64,000 nucleotides of DNA from assembly GCA_902702965.1 (NCBI GenBank), contig CACRXP010000645.1:159735-223734 (forward strand), given 5' to 3'. The notes under the pieces were generated by a model, which was not told where the DNA came from, ran no database searches, and worked only from the letters and a program-made list of their open reading frames with translations. The stretch is from Spirometra erinaceieuropaei. Lineage: Eukaryota > Platyhelminthes > Cestoda > Diphyllobothriidea > Diphyllobothriidae. A program made the translations under genes and the position numbers. Positions 33,652 to 46,604 of this stretch are shown in pieces; within the stretch, counting starts at the first letter, position 1, and every line of letters starts with the position of its first letter.

Positions 33652-34552
33652 ACATAAAACTTGCATAACGCCAGAAAAAAAGAAATAAATCGGCCAGTAA
33701 TGCCAACACAGTGTCAACCCACACCCATTCTGATAGCACGTGACAGTCGGCAGCAGCCTAGTTGGACACCTGAGCACCCGTCACAAGGTCAGATTTCGGT
33801 ATAATCTGAAAATTTTGAGACAACTAACAATCATCTGCTCACCTCCAGCCCGTCCAGACAGTTCCAGCGCGCCCAAACATCGTATTAGGCTATTCGGTTA
33901 TATGGGCATACACCACGGTGAGTAGCAGAACATAAGGGTTTTACGTTTTGGCCGCCACTTCCTCTCCTCGTCCACTAATGGTCCCGTTCTGCATTTACGT
34001 AGAACTTTGTCTATTTTTCTATCATATGGTTCATTTTAATCTCTGGCTACTTGTGCCAGTTGATGATTCTGTTCATGGACCGCCTCTGCATATTTTTGAG
34101 GGAAAGGGTAGATTCGTTCTGATTGCTTAGCCGGACTGTCTATGGCGGACAACGACGACGGAATCGCATTTCGTTCCGACGGCCACATGTATCTTCACTC
34201 TCTGAAATACTCCCCCAGACCACCTAAAACATGGGTAGTTTTAAACCGCACCGCTCTCCCGCCACCGTATCGTTTGGAATTATCAAAAATTTAAAATCAC
34301 AATCCAATAACATGGTAATACCTACTGTTTAATCCTTCCTGGTCTCTGCACACCGAATCACATTTAAACTGGAGCAGAAAAATGTTATATTCAATTAACC
34401 GCTCGATCCCCCTTTCTGCTACTCAGTCATTGATCTGGTGTTTTGTCGATTCAGACATTCTTCCTTTTGCTTCTTTTCGCTGTCCTATAATGTTCTGGTT
34501 GGCTAGAAAGTATTTTCTGCATAGCTAAGCGCTCGGGAGAACGATCCCCTTG
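33652..34552. other. Unassigned sequence
   Basis: Spacer between two MITEs. No gene recognised. Confidence 0.3.
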
Positions 34553-35304
34553 AAAATTCAATGATATTTCATGAAAAACATGCATAAAAATATTCATTCT
34601 TTTACTTAATTGGTAGAAAACCACGTCTTTTTCCCATTTTGTACTCGAAAAAGGAAAATAATTCGGTTTTTAAAAACTTTTCTAATTTCCTAATAAGATT
34701 GAGCCCGGGATGCTGTTACACTTGCATTCAGGGTTTCAAAACTACTAGCCGTATATTTTCCGCGTACGAAAAACCATGCATTTCTCTACGTTATTAAGAG
34801 GAGACCATATGGGGTTCATAAAAGTAAGCAGTGGATTTGGGCAATTTTGTTAACTTTACAAGCCACAATCGTAAATGCAGGTGCATGCCATTTTATGGAA
34901 GGCCATTTGACGGTATTAAAAAATCTCACAATTAGAAACTTATTTAAAACCGAATTATACTCTTCTTTTGAGTATGAGATTGGAAGAAAACGAGATTTTC
35001 TACCCAATAAGTAAAAGAATGAATATTTTTATGCATGTTTTCCATGAAATATCATTGAATTTTCAAGGGCATCGAAAATCAATGAGAAAATTGCATGCTA
35101 CTTAAGTAGTCATTTTCGCAGAGTATGGCTCTTGCATGCGGTCGGAAATAAGTTCATTCGAAAGCCGAAACCCTGAGGTAACTGGATTATTATAGAATTA
35201 TGCTGCCTGTTGATCAGTTTTACAACCCTACGTAAGTAATCTTTTCGAAACGAGATTGCATTTCGAAATTTCGGTTGACAGTTCATGAGTTAGCCCACCT
35301 ACTG
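34553..35304. mobile_element. MITE lacking its outer left arm
   Basis: Begins inside the left arm (TTGAAAATTCAATGATATTTCATG) and runs through the centre to an intact right terminus CATGAGTTAGCCCACCTACTG followed by TA (35305-35306). It ends 20 bases before the assembly gap. Confidence 0.9.
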
Positions 35305-35324
35305 TAAGTCGTCAGGCTGATAAT

Positions 35325-35597
35325 NNNNNNNNNNNNNNNNNNNNNNNNNNNNNNNNNNNNNNNNNNNNNNNNNNNNNNNNNNNNNNNNNNNNNNNNNNNN
35401 NNNNNNNNNNNNNNNNNNNNNNNNNNNNNNNNNNNNNNNNNNNNNNNNNNNNNNNNNNNNNNNNNNNNNNNNNNNNNNNNNNNNNNNNNNNNNNNNNNNN
35501 NNNNNNNNNNNNNNNNNNNNNNNNNNNNNNNNNNNNNNNNNNNNNNNNNNNNNNNNNNNNNNNNNNNNNNNNNNNNNNNNNNNNNNNNNNNNNNNNN
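35325..35597. other. Assembly gap (273 N)
   Basis: A run of N. The frames with X residues over it (35283-35773) are artefacts. It follows a long-palindrome MITE, a kind of sequence that often breaks assemblies. Confidence 1.
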
Positions 35598-37962
35598 GGA
35601 TGTCGAATCCAGTGTGTAGTCCACATAGCAATGTTTTGGGTTGAGCGTGGCACTGCCCATGTCACGTAAGTCGTCAGCACCCTTCCGTGACCCGGTTGAC
35701 GGTTGTCTTCTTCGTCTAACACCCATTTTACAGTAATCAGCGTCGTCACGGCCCTATTATTTTTCGGGGGCATAACTGTCCGGTCGGATTGCTTCAGGCG
35801 TTGCTTGACCTTGTGGCTCTCCTCATGGTGAGGAAGTTAAGCCATGCAGGGCGTAGAGCCATGCCTCGTGTCCTGCGGTTAGCCCCGCCTCGGCCGATGA
35901 AATCAACCACATCGACGTTGATTTGGCGACCGGCCGATGCGATCTGCGAATTCTGTTCGATTTCCGCACCTTCAGTTAGGGTTGGTACGTACTTGTCGGT
36001 AGGCAGAAATCCAGATATCGGCACAGTAAAGTGGACTTGATAAAGTGACTCGTATCCCAGACATAGCGCTTCTTCTGTTTTCGTTACCTGTTAAATCCTG
36101 CGATGATTAATGTCTGGTCCAACGGAAGTGGCAAAACGACGACCATATCTGCTCAACGTTCGCATAGGCTGCGCCCGGAGATATTACGGGCATATTTAAT
36201 AACGCCGTTCGTACTTGTTTGTAATGACTGAAACTCGTTCAAGCCTAAAAGTAAAGGTAGCGAGCTTTTTCTAGCAAGTCACCAGTAATTTTTTCGAATT
36301 CAGCGCTGAATACTCAAAGATATTGAAAGCGTCCAAGCCAAGCATCCTGATGTCGCCCGGCAACTGTCTAACAAGACCAGTCGCTTTCGCATGCTGCGGT
36401 CAGAAATTATGTTTCTAAAACTCGTCCTTAAAAATAATCCCCTGAAACTGTCCGAAACCCTGCTATCTGGCAACGTCCGGGCAGTAGAATAACTTAGGAT
36501 AAGGGACTGACTGGTGGTAGTTCCGCAGGTATTGGGTGCTTCATCTGTACACATGATTCAACCGAGTGCATTCTGGATGAACCGTTTGCTGTGGACTAAG
36601 TGTGCACCTGTAAGATATGCACACCGTTGACTGGAAAAAATGAAACGTGATTTGGTGATTATAAGTGCTTTGGGCTGGGACATCTGAAGCGACAGTCAGG
36701 ATTCGGCGCCACACCCACACGTAAAAGTGGAGAAAACATGCAAATTGTCTAACAAAAAGGAATTGCACTGTTCAAAACGGTGCAAGTGGACTCGTAGAAG
36801 AGTGCATTAAGTCGTGTGGGTTTTTTGGGGAGATTTGAACACTGCCTAAGTGGTTAGAGATACGCACTTACGAGGCTGGATCCGATGAAACGTCGCAGCC
36901 AGCCTCCCCTAGCAGTAATTCGTTCCAGAACATATAGGACATTTTGATCACGGTATGAATTTGCTGCAAGCGGAGAGGTCATAAAATGCATCAAAATTTC
37001 ACGACTTCTCCTCAGATGCCTCCTGTCGCCGCCTGATATAACCGAGTGAAATATATACGGTAGCCTCGGCGTCATACTTTAAAACTCGGTCCACTCAAGG
37101 GGAGCGTTCGAGCGTGGAGAAACGGAATGGCGGACCTAACTAGTCTGGGGAAAATAAGCCTACGTGTAAACCATAGAGCACAGGGGATTAATGGAAGAAA
37201 GCCAAGTCCCCAACATGACCAAGTTATCTGAACAGTTCAGATTCAATCCTTCGCAAGGTGTCTCCCTACAAAGCTGTACCCGAGGCAGTGACAAGTGCCG
37301 AAAGACCCGGGAGACCGGTCCGACGACAACGGAGCGTAATAATAGGCTGGGTTTGGTGTTCTGCTGGTCCTCTTTCAACCCCCCCCCCTCCCCCCGTAAA
37401 CTCTCCTACGTCCCGACATTGTTACGCCTCTCGCCTGTTTGGCGGTCATAAGGGGACTGGCAACATCCACTGTCACGCATAACGTTGGCCGCCGCAGTTA
37501 GCCAATGAGAGTCATCGAAATTCAATTAAACAGAAGGAGCCGCGCACCGACGAAATGCAAGAATCGGACAGGCGAACGTCACGAGGATATCAATTCAAAT
37601 TCGGGGATTAAACTTCCTCGCTGGACGCAACTACTGCGGTCTGGGAGTTCAGAGTACAATACTGTCAGTCAAATACGCAAAAATTCGTAAGATGTGGTTA
37701 TGAGGCCCCACCTGATGGACACAATACTGTTGGGGTTGGGGTTAAGGCAACTATTTCTCAACCACTCAAAGTACCATCGCGCATTCCCAACAGCTTTTCT
37801 TTCGCATAAAACTGTTTGACCTCGTCGCCTGTGCGTTCCTCGGCCCCACTGGTAAAAAGCCCCTACTACCACCGGTCCCGTATTACAGGTGGCTGAGGTT
37901 TGTTTACTTCAGGTGGGACTACATGGCCACATCTGACTCAAAAGTTTTTCTACGTTTAAACA
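35598..37962. other. Unassigned sequence
   Basis: No gene recognised. A weak tRNA-like string (GCCTAAGTGGTTAGAG) occurs at about 36844-36859 without a matching T arm. A C-run lies at 37380-37396. Confidence 0.35.
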
Positions 37963-38171
37963 GAATGAATCTTAGATAAGGTAATACCGACAAAGACAAG
38001 GGAGACCGGAATGGCCATTTCTGGCTTATTAGCCGTCATCAGGCAGTCATACCCAACCCCAAGTGTGGATCACTTGAGATTCGAACCCGGGATCTTTGGT
38101 CATGGAGTTTGACGCTCTACCACTGAGCCACGGGCCCGTTGTCCTGTCGGTTGTGATCGGGAATGAATCTT
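37963..38171 (-). mobile_element. SINE family C with 11-base target-site duplication
   Basis: A minus-strand SINE (37974-38160, 187 bases) flanked by exact GAATGAATCTT copies (37963-37973, 38161-38171). On the minus strand it reads: a short 5' region, a tRNA-like head (CCCGTGGCTCAGTGGTAGAGCG; GGGTTCGAATC as the B box), the body GATGACGGCTAATAAGCCAG and the tail CTTTGTCGGTATTACC. This head has the best-preserved B box of the family in the window. Confidence 0.88.
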
Positions 38172-38299
38172 CTCAGTTGACCCTGCCACACTTTGTACAA
38201 GTCGGCTTTCATCCTTCGCATGTATGCTGACCCTGAATACAACAGTGTCCGAGGGGCTAGCACATTAGTGAGAACTCGAAAGAATACTTTGGGGACCAC
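38172..38299 (-). pseudogene. Penelope-like element C-terminus fragment, subfamily D-like
   Basis: The minus-strand frame reads KVFFRVLTNVLAPRTLLYSGSAYMRRMKADLYKV, aligning with the D-subfamily C-terminal block FRVLVRARTTRTLRYLEAAYIRRVKPDL. Only about 45 residues remain, and the SINE abuts its 3' side. Confidence 0.65.
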
Positions 38300-38429
38300 C
38301 GCCTGTTCACTGTTGAGTCATAGCTTTTGTTTCCTATCTAAAAAACCTCTTAGACATGTGTTTACCAAACCGCACTACCACCCTCCTTTTGATTCGCCCA
38401 ATTTGCGGACAGAATAATCCAAGACGTCC

Positions 38430-38510
38430 CGCCCATGCATGCCAATTTTACTGATGTATACAAATTCGTGTATACTTGCGGATGCCAATTTTTTATCCGA
38501 ACACGGAACC
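38430..38510 (+). pseudogene. Penelope-like GIY-YIG N-terminal scrap, subfamily D-like
   Basis: The plus-strand frame reads VYKFVYTCGCQFFIRTRNL, matching VYEFTCTCGCKYIGRTQRQL of subfamily D; the GIY-YIG Tyr and Gly are lost (FFIRT). It lies 130 bases from, and in the opposite orientation to, the C-terminal fragment at 38172-38299, so the copy has been split and inverted. Confidence 0.55.
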
Positions 38511-41500
38511 TGTTAGCATCTAAATAATCCTAACGAATGCCTTAATGACCTGTTGGTTATGAAGCCCAAGCACAAGGGGTGTAACGAGGGAGAGATAGAG
38601 ATAAGATGAAGGTAAACGCCTCAGGATCACAATAAACCTAATGTGTTTGCTGCTGATCACGCCGTCTTAAAGTCGTACTAGAGAATATTGTCTGCTGATT
38701 GGATAAAACCGTCCTAGAGAATGCGAGCCAGCCGGCAATGGCTCCTTTTCAAAATGGTCTTAAGCTTCTAAAGTCAGAAATACCAAAGTAGACCTAGAAT
38801 GTGCGCTGAGAGAGCGAGCAGGATGAAGGGAAAACAGTATTAGCACTTCCTCCCGCTATATCCTGACTTTGCATTATTGTCGCTTCTTATAAAACATCTG
38901 TATTTTTCTCACCTTGGAGCTTGCTGGTCCACTTTTTCCGAACAAACCGTTTTTCCTACTGACCTTTTTCTGGAGGTTCCCGGGGGTAGTACTTGGTCCC
39001 ACGTCGCTCGCTTGACGTCCTTAGGGTGTTTGCGTTGCGTTAATGCGTCACAATAGTGTGACATCGTCAGAAATTAAAACGATCTGTTGCATTTTTTGGC
39101 ATTTCGCGGTTGCCGAGACTGCCAGTATGTGTCAGCAACAGGGATTAGGGAATCCGTTCTTGTAATTTCACCTTGGGGATCCACCGACTGCAGTTGATAT
39201 CAAAGCGCTTTATCCTCCTCGATTAGCCCTCGGAGCCGGTTCAAGTGTTTACGCGGCAACATGGTGTGGTCTAAACAGCCGCTTCACGCACGATCTGGCT
39301 GCTGTACAGGTGGGTGGCATTGGCTCTTTATATAAGGACGGTGATTCCATTTTTTATTTCGACAGTTGTGGGAACTGTGCCGCTTAAATGAGCAAGTTTA
39401 TTTCAGGCCGTGGGGGAATTATCCCTGTCAGTTGCTGCACCGATGGATGCAGGATGATTATTGCCAGTTCCTTTTGATCTTTCACATCCCAAGGCGTAGC
39501 TGTGTTGACTGTTTTGCACATCTGATTCTGTCATTTTATTGAGCGCGCAGACATCGGCGAAAAGAGATTTACGCATCTGCCCTTTGAAAAACCCTTAGAG
39601 GGGCGTGCATTCTTTGGCTAATTAAGGGCTTCCCATGGATTCATTAGTTGCTGCCGACGCCGAAACGTTCATTCTGATGAACCCAAATGAAAATTGCGAC
39701 AAAGATGCGCTTCTTTAAAATTAGCGGATTACCATATGTGTAAACTCCGGCGGGAATCGAGCTGATGCATGAGGCATTTCCATTTGACAGTTGCCACACT
39801 GACTTCATCTCTTCCATATAGTTGGCGGAAGATCGAGGTCTGTTCTGGTTTTGACTTGCGAAAATGTCTGTTAGCAGATCCAAAATTGGCAACTGTGACC
39901 CCTCCGAAAGTACTATACTGAGCGGTCTGGCATCTTGGACCTCTCTGGGTTGAGCAGCGGTTGATTCCCGGTGGGTTGTGGACCGTAAACCACGAGGGTG
40001 CTCTTCATTTCGCTGTCCTAGACGTACGTCTAACTGTTTTGTCCTTTGCGAGTTATCCAGGCGTTCTGGAACTCCCTTTATTTCTAATTGGCACCTGCAA
40101 GTGTGCTTTTGCTTTCCGGGATCTGTTATTCCCGCGAGTTCGGTGATATTGATTTCCCCCAGAGACCATAGCCAAAATTGTTTTATTGACCCCGTACAAC
40201 TAATAATATTTTCTTACGTTGATACTAACAGATGAAGAAATATCGACAAGGTGTTCAAACTCGACAGCCTGGTAAGCTCTATTTAACACACCACGATGTC
40301 TTCGGTGTGCAAACTCCAGGAACTTCAGCACAATAGCGAGGTAGCATCGTCTACCGGTGCGCTTCAGTTACCCACCATCCTTTATTGAAGGCACATATCG
40401 CGACTTGGTGCTTATCTTACAGATCAGTTCTCGGCCAGTTAATAAGTAATGGCGCCGTGCACAGTTCCATCAGTATTTGCATTCGCCGAGGGCAGACTCG
40501 GTGGTTGGATGTGCAGTTTTGTCTTAGCTACTAGTAAGTGGTGGTCTGTCCAGCATCTGGCATCATTAATCGTCTTCGACGCCCGCACGTCCCGACCGAT
40601 CTACCGCCTTTTGTCATCTGAGGCATGATGTCTTCCCACATCTGCGATGAGATGATTGTGTGTCGTGTGGATCTTAAAAAGCAGAAGTCCGTTGCCGTTT
40701 AAAATTTCGACGCTGTAACGACGGAGTACTCTGTGTTTGGCGACGTGGGCTTACAAGCACATCGGAGTCTGCAAGCACGAGGGTTTTATCGGGCTGAGAC
40801 ACTGTGAGAATGCGCAAGTGCAGGTCGCTCTGGACCTTGCGCTTCAGATCCTCAAAATCGCTCGTCTCAGGGGAGAAAGCTCTTTACAAAGTTCTGTCTG
40901 TCCTTCTGGCGATTGGCAGTCCTAGTTTTATGAGTAGGTCATGACACCCTTTTGGGAGAGCAATGAGCCTATTTTACGGCGTAATATATGATATCGAAAG
41001 TATCTCACCCCTCACCACGTCGTCCTTTCGATGCAACTCCAGAAGAAGAGGTTTACCCATCGACATAATTTTGTTATCCAAAGTAAGAGTATGCGTAGTC
41101 AAAGGTGTCCTCCCTACCGGATTGTCCATTCACAGTAAAGCGAGATTAAAGGCGAAATGACTGCACAGCCACAAACTTTGGGGCGTTTTAGGGTCTCAAA
41201 TATGATTGCAACAGCGATCCTTCGTCTTCAAAGGCAAACGATGAGAAGACTAAAGGCACGGAGGCTGGTTGCAATTCACAACAGCGTCACTGGCGCGGCA
41301 TTAATTTCGGATAGGCTAAGGTATGCCTGCCGACAGTACCTGATATGACCCCCATAAAGGCAGATTATTTGCAGATGGACGTCCCAGATTGACTGCAGTC
41401 CGTGAATACTTGTCACACAGCAACCGCCAGGGCAAGTTACTAGCAAGGGCAGTAGTATCGATGAGAGCGAATAAGATTCGGACCGTATGACGTGCGTGCA

Positions 41501-41915
41501 GTCAAATAGGAGTGCCCTACGCGGAGTGGGGTTGACTGAGTATAGCAAAAATGTCGAGAACCACTGCTATTTTCGTCCTTGTCTTTCTCTATTCTTGAAC
41601 TTAACTCTACTGACCCCATGAGCGAGTACTCAGAAAATGCGACTTGGAAATTCGGTAAGAACTGTTTTTTTAAACGAAGGGTTTGACCCCTGGTGTACCA
41701 GAGCGAAGCACGTCAACTGACGGCAGCGGTTTTCAAGCACACACTCTCTCTTTTGATGGTTCAACTGAAAGCAGACAAAACGATCCTGAGGAAAGGAAAA
41801 ACGGCTTGCCCAGGCAGCTTGTCGGCAAAATATTTGGGCAACGATCCAGATAGACTATATTTCTATACATTCATGCTTACTTCGAGGGACGAGTGTTACA
41901 GTGACTGACCGATCT
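38511..41915. other. Unassigned sequence
   Basis: No gene recognised across 3.4 kb. Frames 39644-39892 (-), 39978-40235 (+), 40737-40925 (+) and 41276-41548 (-) were read without a motif I can name. Confidence 0.35.
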
Positions 41916-42030
41916 CATGAAATGTTGGCTGAAATTCTGAAGTGCGTTTTCAAATAGGAAGGATTACTTAGGCACGGTTTTAATACTGATTATCTTGCGG
42001 CATATTCCTATAATATTTCGGATGCGGCAG
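41916..42030. mobile_element. MITE left-end fragment, diverged
   Basis: GATCTCATGAAATGTTGGCTGAAATTCTGAA through GCGGCATATTCCTATAATATTTC follows the left arm of the MITE family at low identity. Confidence 0.55.
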
Positions 42031-44060
42031 GATGTCACCGTAGGCGTTTTAACGAGCGGGTGACCGGAACTGGCCCCTTCCTGGTTGTTTAATTTTTAGT
42101 CCAGGATGACAGAGCGACCAAATTTACCCTGACCGCGAGGTGAGGTGGAAGAGAGGTTCTGAGAACATTAACTTGCGCGTGAGTTCTCTCTGTCTGTCCA
42201 CTCCGATAAGGATTCAGTGGCACGGTTAAACCAAAACGACTGACGATGGGGTGGCAAACAGTGGTTGATGTGGCCAGGAGTGGATACGTATACTCGTGTT
42301 TTTGTTATTTCAACGTACCTAATTGTTGGATTTTTCTTTATAGCTAAGTTTAAGAACATGATCAAATTTAGACTTAAGGTTAGCGTGGGGTCGAAGACTA
42401 GGATTAACGAAAGGGTTAGGGTCGAGGTTAAGGTTAGAGGTAAGTTTGTCCCTCGCATGTCTTCTTACCCAATCTGGCCTTATTTGGCCAACAACCTCTT
42501 ACTATATGTTTTTCGCCCGTTTGCACGCTTTCATTCGGATCTTTCGAAGTGCGCTGTCTGTTCCGGCATCTCCTGGGGGTAATAAAACATCCCTTCCCTG
42601 TTACAGGAGTCCCTGGGATATATTGTCGCAGTGGGCTCATATATACAATTCTCGCCAGCCCCTAAATCCATGGTTGTTGCGATGCGGCTAGTCTCTTTCT
42701 CACAAACCCAAGCAGGCTTTCAACAAAGTCACCAGAGCTGGAAAGACGTACCGACTATTTACGCCCACTTTTTCGGTTGGATATAACTACACACATCCCC
42801 CTCCCAAGCATGTTGGTACACCTCTAATTCAATAATGGTGATAACATGGGTTTTACGGGTGGGACGGAGCGGTTTAAATCCTGTACGAAGTCCTAAAATC
42901 ATACGTGTGCCATATACTTGTCTAAATGTACTAAGTAACTCAGAATCAAAACCCGCGCTGCGTAAAAAAACAGCCAGAAGGTAACAGGGTTCACGACTTC
43001 CAGCTGGACGCCACGTACCGGTAAGGTTGGGAGTGAGGCGATTGCCGGGGCTGATGGTGGTAACGGCAACGCGCAGCCAGCACTTTCCAACGACATGTAT
43101 ACGACGACAAGAAAACCGACCGAGGACTACGTCAATGGATTAGTAGTAAGGGAAGACCCGGTACTGGAGGTGGGAGGCGTTAACGACAGTGGGCGTCCTG
43201 CAGTGTCTAGGGTCGTGTTAACGACCCGCACACTGTCTGACGCTATAACGGCGACATATTGGGTAGGGCGCTTATACTCGTACAATACCACTTTTTTTTC
43301 TCCAGTCGGAGCGACAATTTGGGTGTGACCACTGGCCCCCAGCCACAAATGGCAGCTGCGCACCATCTGGTGGGTTTTGTGCAGTTTGACTTTTTTGCGG
43401 CTGTCAGTTCATCAACGCTACTGCCCTGCCCTGGGCACTCCAGTCGGGTCGGTATAGCGAACGAACAGGCCTGTGCGGGCTTATGGTTGTCCTACTTCAG
43501 CTATTCACTTTGCCAGGGTGATATCCAGCCCTAGTTTAAAACTTCACGGGGGTTGACTCCCCGGAATCAATTTGCGCCGCCAGTTTTCTCGTCTGCGGCT
43601 CCACCGGGACAACGTGTAGGGCGCAGCGATCGCACCCCCTTAAATGACTGACTGGAAGGGCGGAATAAGGTGAGGGCAGCAAGTATTCTGCCCCACTCAG
43701 GTATGTTTATAATGCCTAAGTCGGTCATGCCCAGCCCTGGCGAAACCCATGGGCTGTCTGAAACGTCTTTTTACCAGTCATCGGGACGTGCTCTTGACTT
43801 GGCACCAGCATTGGATTAGGAAGAGAGGGGTGGGGCTGACGACGCGCAGGTCTTTTTCACTATAGTCCGATCAATGCGAAGTCGCTGAACCGGACGGGGG
43901 TGGGGGAGGGTTTCCGGGCTTGCATGGCAGTAGACCCCAAAAGCCCCACAGCAAGCTGTAGAAGTGCCTTGTTTACTTTCCAAACCGTCAGGATACCAGT
44001 GAGTGCACGTCTTTGGAGAGCTGAAAACGGACGGGGCACAAAACAGTACATAGCCTACCT
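42031..44060. other. Unassigned sequence with a telomere-like tract
   Basis: Apart from the tract at 42370-42445, nothing is recognised. Frames 43095-43534 on both strands overlap each other and have no known motif. Confidence 0.35.
42370..42445. repeat. Degenerate TTAGGG-like tract
   Basis: Several units close to GGTTAG/GGTTAA/GGGTTAGG in about 75 bases on the plus strand, interrupted by other sequence. Confidence 0.5.
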
Positions 44061-44275
44061 CGTGAGATGTTGTCTGAAATTCTGAAACGTGTTTTAGATT
44101 TGGGAGGATTACTCAATTAGTGTTGTCGCATTGATTATCGTGCTAGATACTCACAAAATATTTAAGTCAGACTAGGATCCTGGCTTCTGAATGAACTTTT
44201 TCTCAGCCACTAGCAAACCTACACACGGTAAAAAAATGACTACTTACGTATAGTAGAAGGACTAGCTCATGACAT
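44061..44275. mobile_element. Two adjoining MITE fragments
   Basis: 44061-44250 follows the left arm (GAGATGTTGTCTGAAATTCTGAAACG; GGATCCTGGCTTCTGAATGAAC). A second left end, AGTAGAAGGACTAGCTCATGACATTTCG, begins at about 44251. Both are strongly diverged. Confidence 0.55.
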
Positions 44276-44460
44276 TTCGTGACCAGAGTTTGGGTGAGTA
44301 CCACTGCATATACTTGGTGTGGTTATGTTATTTATTGAATAGACTTTAGGCACAGAAAGTCTTTTACTAAAGAAGAATTCGGTCGAATCTTATTTCGTTG
44401 CTGTACCTGCAGTAGACAGTCCCCAATGGCCTGTCCTACGGGACCAGCGGTAACAGGGGG

Positions 44461-44537
44461 TTTAACCCTAACCCCTAACCCTAACCCCTTACCCCAACCC
44501 CTAACACCTAAGCCTAACCCCAACCCTAATCCCTAAC
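44461..44537. repeat. Degenerate CCCTAA telomere-like tract
   Basis: About 12 units of CCCTAA or variants (CCCCTAAC, CCAACCC) in 77 bases. The G-rich strand is the minus strand here, opposite to 42370-42445. The Gly/Leu/Val minus frame 44332-44523 is its translation. Confidence 0.85.
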
Positions 44538-44879
44538 AAGTACGGCTACGAAATAAGATCCTGCCAAGACTTCATTTCAGACCTGTTTTACCGAGGGAAA
44601 ATATATCAAGATTAGGCGAATTCGAGCGTTTCCTGATATCCGATTAATTTCCTACGTTAGTTAGTATCGCACTTCCAAGTCGCTCGTTTTTGCACGCTGA
44701 GCTATAAAGAAACACTAGCATAAGCCGGAGAATGTTCAAATTAATCCCTTCTGGGGTGGGAAAGCGGGATTTTGCGTCCATGAAAGTCAAATGGATTACG
44801 GTATGAGAAATCGCACTTTTTTCAAGAAAAAAAGGCGGATTGAACTTCAAAGATGTTATTTAGCAAATTTATGGCGAGT

Positions 44880-46085
44880 TAACATCATCAAACATGGAAG
44901 GGGACGCCGATGGTCTCAGAGTGCTCTCTCTCTCCGGACTGATTGCCGAAACTGTTTTGCGGAGGCTCGGGCGACTTGTCTTCAGCTCGCAACTCCCGAA
45001 GTTCTGGGCCAGACACACTGACGACACGTTCTTAGTCATCAAAAGGTGTAACATGCAGACTTCCAAGGCACTGCTGAATGAACTTCCTCCCGACATCCAT
45101 TTGGAATAAGACGTCAGCAATCACTTGCCCTTCCTCGAGGAACAAGTTGTAAAACTGGCAGACGGTAAGATAAGGACAACGGTCTACACTAAGGTAACTA
45201 CCATCAGGCGCATTCCCCACTTAAAACGCAGATAGCCCGTTGGTCACAAAAGCAGCTGTGTCAGAACCCTCTTCCAACGTGCTCAAACACAATGCAGTGA
45301 CAGCAATAGTAGGAAGGAAGAGATTAAGTACTTCCATGTCCCATTGAAAGCCAACGGTTATCCGAAGTCTTTCATATCCAAGTGCTTTCAGGCGTCCTGA
45401 CGTAAATAATAATGTTCTCATGGCCTAACGAAGGATATGTCACGGGCGCTAAGTATTAGAAATATTAAGCAAGACCGGTTAGTGAATAATATTGATATTC
45501 AGAACGTAAAATGACCTGACGGCAGAGGACGACAGCTAAGCGGGGGTGTCCAGCAGAGTTGTTTTCGTCACGCTAAAACAAGCACTTCAGTAAAAGAAAA
45601 CGAGACTGGATTGTCAAAGGTGAATTAGTCTGGTACCTCGCCACATCCTCACTTTGTGTAGTCGAACGGAGAGAACTCGAAGTTCTGGTTCGCAGTCTCT
45701 CATGTGAAGAACGTACCAGACTGGACGACAAGAACCCCTAAACTGGGCAGGATAAACCGACATCAACAATCGGATAGCAAATCATGAGGCCAAGGACCCG
45801 TCACCAGTGAGAGAACAGTTAACAGCCGTCTGCAACATACCATGCTAAAAGTGCAGCACGAAGTATGTTGGTGAAACAGACAAACGCCTTGTCACAAGAT
45901 GGTATAAAAGCCAACTTGCGATCAACCGCAGGGACAAGCTGTCAGTGCTCTATGACCACATACAACAGAAGAATCACAGTTTCGCCCGAGCCGCTCAGAA
46001 GATGGCCAGACTAAGGCTCGAAATTTTGTCCTCAACTGTCACAGTTAACAGACTCATAGACGTGCATCCCGCCTACCGGGCGCTA
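44880..46085 (+). pseudogene. Penelope-like element, subfamily C (RT C-terminus and GIY-YIG)
   Basis: The RT part is in frame 44894-45109 and beyond: GLIAETVLRRLGRLVFSS, then PKFWARHTDDTFLVIKR, the PLE motif C box with YVDD changed to HTDD, then LPPDIHLE, a stop, and NHLPFLEEQVVKLADGKIRTTVY in the same frame. After a frame change it continues VGHKSSCVRTLFQRAQT and NGYPKSFISKCFQ to about 45400. About 350 unrecognised bases follow. Then comes a GIY-YIG domain (45800-46085): VCNIPC, a stop, KCSTKYVGETDKRLVTR, AINRRDKLSVLYDHIQQKNHSFARAA and VNRLIDVHPAYRAL. The open frame 45945-46268 carries the last part. It differs from A and B by YVGET in place of YCGQT. Confidence 0.85.
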
Positions 46086-46604
46086 CGCACAGGGCGCGAG
46101 TCAGTACGGACAAGGCCAGCAGGACAATCGACAAAAATCGCTCATGGCCGACAGCTGATGCCAGTGAAAAACAGGAGAGGAACCGATCAGGCTTCACGCA
46201 AGAAGCGCAGAACACCACCTCGCCGCCACGCCCACGAAACCGAAATCGACTCACACGAGCACCAATAACTGGTTAGTCCGTTGACTGGTGAGGGGCAGGC
46301 CAACAAGCATGCTAACGATTACGACGGCCGCAAAGGAGACAAAGGTGACGTAAGTCCACTGGCGGTCAATATCTGAGAGGTCGGCACTAATCGGCAGTGA
46401 GCGGGGAGGTCATGGTTTGGGCGTCAAGCAAGGATATAATATTAGCCAGGCACTAAGACTGAAGTAATCAAAGGCCAGCAGGAAGAACCAACTCACTACC
46501 TTATTGATGGAAACGAGAGAGTTTCCAAAACGCCAGTCCAAATAGAATTCGGTCCAGGAATTCCCCTCTTCTTCTTCGTCTTCATCGGGGGATAATGGAC
46601 ACGA
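46086..46604. other. Unassigned sequence
   Basis: Spacer between two PLE copies. The minus frame 46410-46607 contains an Asp/Glu run encoded by a TTCTTCTTCGTC stretch and has no motif. Confidence 0.3.

Noticed and set aside
35283..35773. Frames of 110-153 codons containing X
   Set aside because: They run through the N gap.
36820..36890. tRNA-derived SINE
   Set aside because: An A-box-like string only; no B box or matching body was found.
43095..43534. Overlapping frames as a conserved gene
   Set aside because: Opposing frames over the same bases, with no domain and no splice-supported extension.
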